DNA of 64,000 nt from Cucumis sativus. Lineage: Eukaryota > Streptophyta > Magnoliopsida > Cucurbitales > Cucurbitaceae. The notes below the pieces were generated by a model that had not been told where the DNA came from, did no database searches, and saw nothing but the letters and a program-made list of their open reading frames with translations. Numbering within the stretch: the first letter of the stretch is position 1; every line of letters begins with the position of its first letter. This document shows, piece by piece, positions 61,126-64,000 of the stretch. Made by a program: the position numbers and the translations under genes. The DNA is taken from the NCBI RefSeq assembly GCF_000004075.3, contig NC_026656.2:5580001-5644000 (forward strand). The letters are read 5' to 3'.

Positions 61126-63594
61126 TCACACCTCCTTGGCTCTTTTTCGAGCCAAAAAGCGCTCTTTTGCAGCAGCAACAGCATCTTCATTTCTTTTATG
61201 GTGATCACTCTTTGGTGGTTGTTCACTTTGCTCATGCTTGGGCTGTTCTTGAACTGGAGTTTTATCATGTAAAGTAGGGGGGCTGGTACCTTCTATATTA
61301 GATGGTGTCGTTTTGTTTGAAAACGGAAGGCGTTCTTCAAGATGAGGATGCTCTTCTATTGTCTTCTCTGAACAGGAAGGTAAGTTCGAGTTTTGCAACA
61401 GATGGTCATTAAAGGTATCGCCATTACAACTCTCTTCATGCTTCTCCAAAATATGAACTTCTGTCTGCTTCTCTTTCTTCTCTAACTGAAGCTTCTTTGG
61501 GGGTGCCGTTGGCTCAATTGCATTTCGGGCACCATAGGCAACATTCTTTTGAAGACTGAAGTAAAAATCGCTCATGTCGCTCTTCTTAGTAACCTTCAAA
61601 TGAGTACAAAAATAATATTAATCAAAACAAAATAGACTAATAAGTATATATTTTGTGAGAAACTGTAAATAATAAATAAAATAAAATAGAATACTTTTGT
61701 AAAAATATCTATACCAAGGGCTTTGTTTATAGGTAGAGGCAGAAAGCCTGAAGAAAATGCCAGTCAACATAGTTATAGGTCTATTTTTACCTTCCATCTT
61801 CATCCACGGTTTCGCTTTCTATTAGAATTTAGTTAATTAATGTCCTTCAATTTTTTTAATTTCTTTGGTTTAAAACAAACTATAAGTGGGGACTGGTAAA
61901 TCCAAATTCAACATATAAAGTGCTATAATATATATATAGGAGCTTATCAGTCGTTTGTTCATTATTGTAATTTATTAGTCTTTAGTTAGGGTTTCCATGT
62001 ATGCCTACCTATTGAACCCTATTGTATAAAACGAATTGAGCTATTTCATATTTCCACTAGCTTCAACATGGTATCAAAGCGTAAGAGAAAATTAGGGTTT
62101 GAGAATTTAGAACCCTTTTATAACATCTAGGGCTTTTTGGAGGGGTGGGTTTACAATTTTGCCCACCCTTGCCGTCATCGGTTTGTTTGTTGTCCATCAG
62201 CCGCTGCCAGAAGTTTTCTTTTTTTTTGACATCTCCCAGCTAAAAAAGGAGCCCAGCTACCGATCTACCAAACTTCAGATTTTCAAAGCCATCTGACTAG
62301 CATGTGAGGCTCACGCGCCACCTCTTCATCTGCCGCAAATTCCTCAGCGCTGGCACGTGGGAGATCTGTTTTGTGCTCTGTTGGCTGGGTTTTTCTCCAT
62401 TTGTGTTTCCAGATGATCTGTGTATTTGGTTCTACTAAAATCTAATCAAGTGCCAGGGTCTTTGAAAAAAATACTCTTTTGGTTCTTCGGATTTGTTGCT
62501 GTTTTGTTCCATTGGTTAGAAGCTTCTCAGAACTTGGTTTTCGATCCCGCAGTGATGTCTCATTTGGCTCAATTACGGGCTCCATCTATCCATGATTTGT
62601 CAACTAAATTGTTGAAAGCATCTCCTTCATCGTTAACATGTGCCCCTAAAACATTGCTAATTCAGGTAACATGAATTGATGTCGCTTTTCCTTCTTTACA
62701 CAATGAGTCATAGACTCCGATGCAACTGCTCATATGACAACTAATCCCAAATTGTTTTTCCTTCAAATTGTGAGGGCCTGACTTTTCGACTCCTTCCAAG
62801 GGTTAACCAAGATTGAACAAAATTGTTTGCTCCAGCCCGATGGAGCGGAAAAACAGGGCTAAGGGTTTCAAACCTATCACGGAGATTATCGAAAATTTCA
62901 ATTCATCTTTTCATTAGAGTGGGACATCTTTGTGGAAAGTCGTGCTTCTTGGAGTTTATGGGAAAAAATAAGAATAAAAAGTTAAGAGTCATGAGGGACT
63001 AATGGGATGTTTGGACTTTTGTTTCGATTCAATGTTCCTCTTTGAAGTTTGGTCCTGAAGACATTGTAGTTATATTTCTGGTCTTTTTTTCCTTAAATTG
63101 GAGTCCCTTTCTTCAAGGGGACTTCTCTTTTTGAGAATTTTTTGTTTTTTCTCTTGTTGACCTCTTTGTATTTTTTTCATTTTTTTCTCAATGAAAGGTT
63201 GGTTTCTTCTGCAACAAGGAAAATATGAAAAAACTTACAGTTCTAATAATATATACAAAGTGCTTGCACTCGCTCATTATATCACTATAGAAGACATTCC
63301 ACAAATAATAAGAATTTATAAAATTATAAATGAAAATAAAAAATGCACAAGGAGGAAAATGAAAACAATACATACATCCTCTTTCTCCTCCCGAAGTTGT
63401 CGAAGGCGCTCTTCCTCCATCCATTTTGCTTGTTCTGCAAGTTTCTTTTTGTAGGCACCGGTGACAAATTTATCCTTACCAGCATAGAGATGATCATCTT
63501 TGCTTCTCTCCTTGGCCAGTTTTCTTTCATATATAATCTCCTGCTCTCTCTCTCTCTCTTGTGCCTTTTTCATCAAATTTTGAATATACTTTGG
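61126..63594 (-). CDS. NSRP1: NSRP1-like (CCDC55/DUF2040) splicing regulator, 5' end off the window
   Basis: Partial gene. Exons seen are 63594-63376 (73 codons, phase 0) and 61593-61126 (155 codons plus TGA). The first begins at an acceptor with PKYIQNLMKKAQEREREQEI and shows DKFVTGAYKKKLAEQAKWME, the basic, heptad-rich DUF2040 core. The second continues TKKSDMSDFYFSLQKN, then a Glu/Lys/Pro-rich disordered tail, ending AAAKERFLARKRAKEV. The human relative NSRP1 is a nuclear-speckle protein that affects alternative splicing; that role is by analogy. The earlier exons, with the start codon, should lie beyond 64000. No break is seen. The 1.8-kb intron holds copia and LINE remnants. The donor-like GTGTGA after ...AAGGAG allows another 3' end. 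Confidence 0.85.
61870..62770 (+). mobile_element. Copia retrotransposon remnant (NSRP1-like intron)
   Basis: An LTR-like 3' end ...CTTCAACA is followed at once by TGGTATCAAAGC (62069-62080), the copia primer-binding site complementary to initiator Met tRNA. At 62707, after a stop, VIDSDATAHMTTNPKLF occurs, a decayed form of the copia protease site (normally with DSGA), where Gly has become Asp. In between, frames are broken and gag is largely missing. The LTR start was not located. Confidence 0.7.
62890..63205 (+). mobile_element. LINE 3' tail remnant (NSRP1-like intron)
   Basis: SLWKVVLLGVYGK-like coding remnant, then GGAGTCCCTTTCTTC, then CTCTTGTTGACCTCTTTGTA and finally TTTTTCTCAATGAAAGG. 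The last part has the same order as the 3' tails at 57360 and 35940. Antisense to the host gene. Confidence 0.5.
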
Positions 63595-63599
63595 CTGCA

Positions 63600-64000
63600 A
63601 TAATAAGGCAGGGATACCATAAGTGTTTTCTCGAATGGAAGCATTAGATTAGGGTAATATTGTAATTTTATACATATTCAATTTCATTTAAGATATCATT
63701 TTTATGTTTCATTAAGTTTTAGAATGATATTGTTAGACCCCCAATTATTCACAAATACGAACGCAAGGGCAAAAAGGTATTTAACCTTACGTCAAGCCAA
63801 GGAGAAGGGATTGGGGAAAACAATATACCAGATGGAACCCGCGAATAACGAGAGGTATAAATAGAATGTTTAGATATCAGTGCAGATAGGTATTTTGTAG
63901 TAAAGGTTGTTGAAGCTTTTAGAGGGAGAGGTTTCCAGTCATCTCCAAGGAGTTGGACTTGTCTTTATTTCCATTGTCATTTTCATGTCTTTTGAATCTC
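63600..64000. other. Intron sequence of the NSRP1-like gene (no exon seen)
   Basis: AT-rich, no open frame matching the family. Near 63845-63900 GAGGTATAAATAGAATG has a TATA-like look, perhaps LTR or other repeat sequence. The missing 5' exons are not here. Confidence 0.35.

Noticed and set aside
63598..63600. Start of the NSRP1-like protein at 63600
   Set aside because: The triplet on the minus strand is TTG, part of a TTGCAG splice acceptor, and the family has an N-terminal region before PKYIQN.
1..64000. CRISPR arrays, bacterial operons or biosynthetic clusters
   Set aside because: No spaced palindromic repeat arrays of that type; genes are separate intron-bearing plant loci with unrelated roles.

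Overview
This is nuclear DNA of a flowering plant. The genes are intron-rich and several have unmistakable plant counterparts: CYP73 cinnamate 4-hydroxylase, a FCS-like zinc finger protein and a pentatricopeptide repeat protein. AT-rich intergenic DNA carries decayed copia, LINE, hAT, CACTA and tRNA-derived SINE sequences. The gene set and the style of the repeats suggest a eudicot, and my best guess is a cucurbit such as Cucumis. That species call is inference and was not tested by any search.

Layout. At 0.9-8.1 kb two minus-strand CYP73A genes lie in tandem (526 and 531 aa, two exons each). At 9.8-12.9 kb a minus-strand gene encodes an FLZ zinc-finger protein; its zinc finger is split by a 1.9-kb intron. 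From 13 to 22.4 kb I find no gene, but there is an AAACGATC-rich repeat family and the end of a CACTA element. At 22.5-37.9 kb an 18-exon minus-strand gene encodes UTP21/WDR36 (889 aa), an SSU-processome WD-repeat protein; its introns hold hAT, LINE, LTR and MITE remnants. At 40.7-41.0 kb there is a broken 5' fragment of a PLS-class PPR gene, followed at 41.4-43.6 kb by an intact two-exon P-class PPR gene (423 aa) on the plus strand. From 43.6 to 48.2 kb I find no gene. At 48.2-59.1 kb a 13-exon minus-strand gene encodes the proteasome ubiquitin receptor RPN13 (303 aa) and uses one GC-AG intron. At 61.1-63.6 kb lie the last exons of a minus-strand NSRP1-like (DUF2040) gene, whose 5' exons are beyond the right edge.

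The genes do not form a pathway. They are independent loci for phenylpropanoid metabolism, SnRK1-linked signalling, ribosome biogenesis, organelle RNA processing, protein degradation and probably splicing regulation. Exon boundaries were read by hand from GT/GC-AG sites, and every reported joined reading frame keeps its phase. The most notable points are the exon-restricted near-identity of the two CYP73A copies beside diverged introns and flanks, the different AC-element layouts in their promoters, an outward-facing inverted pair of hAT 3' ends inside UTP21, the PPR pseudogene next to a live PPR gene, and the GC-AG intron of RPN13. I found no convincing evidence of a wholly new kind of system.
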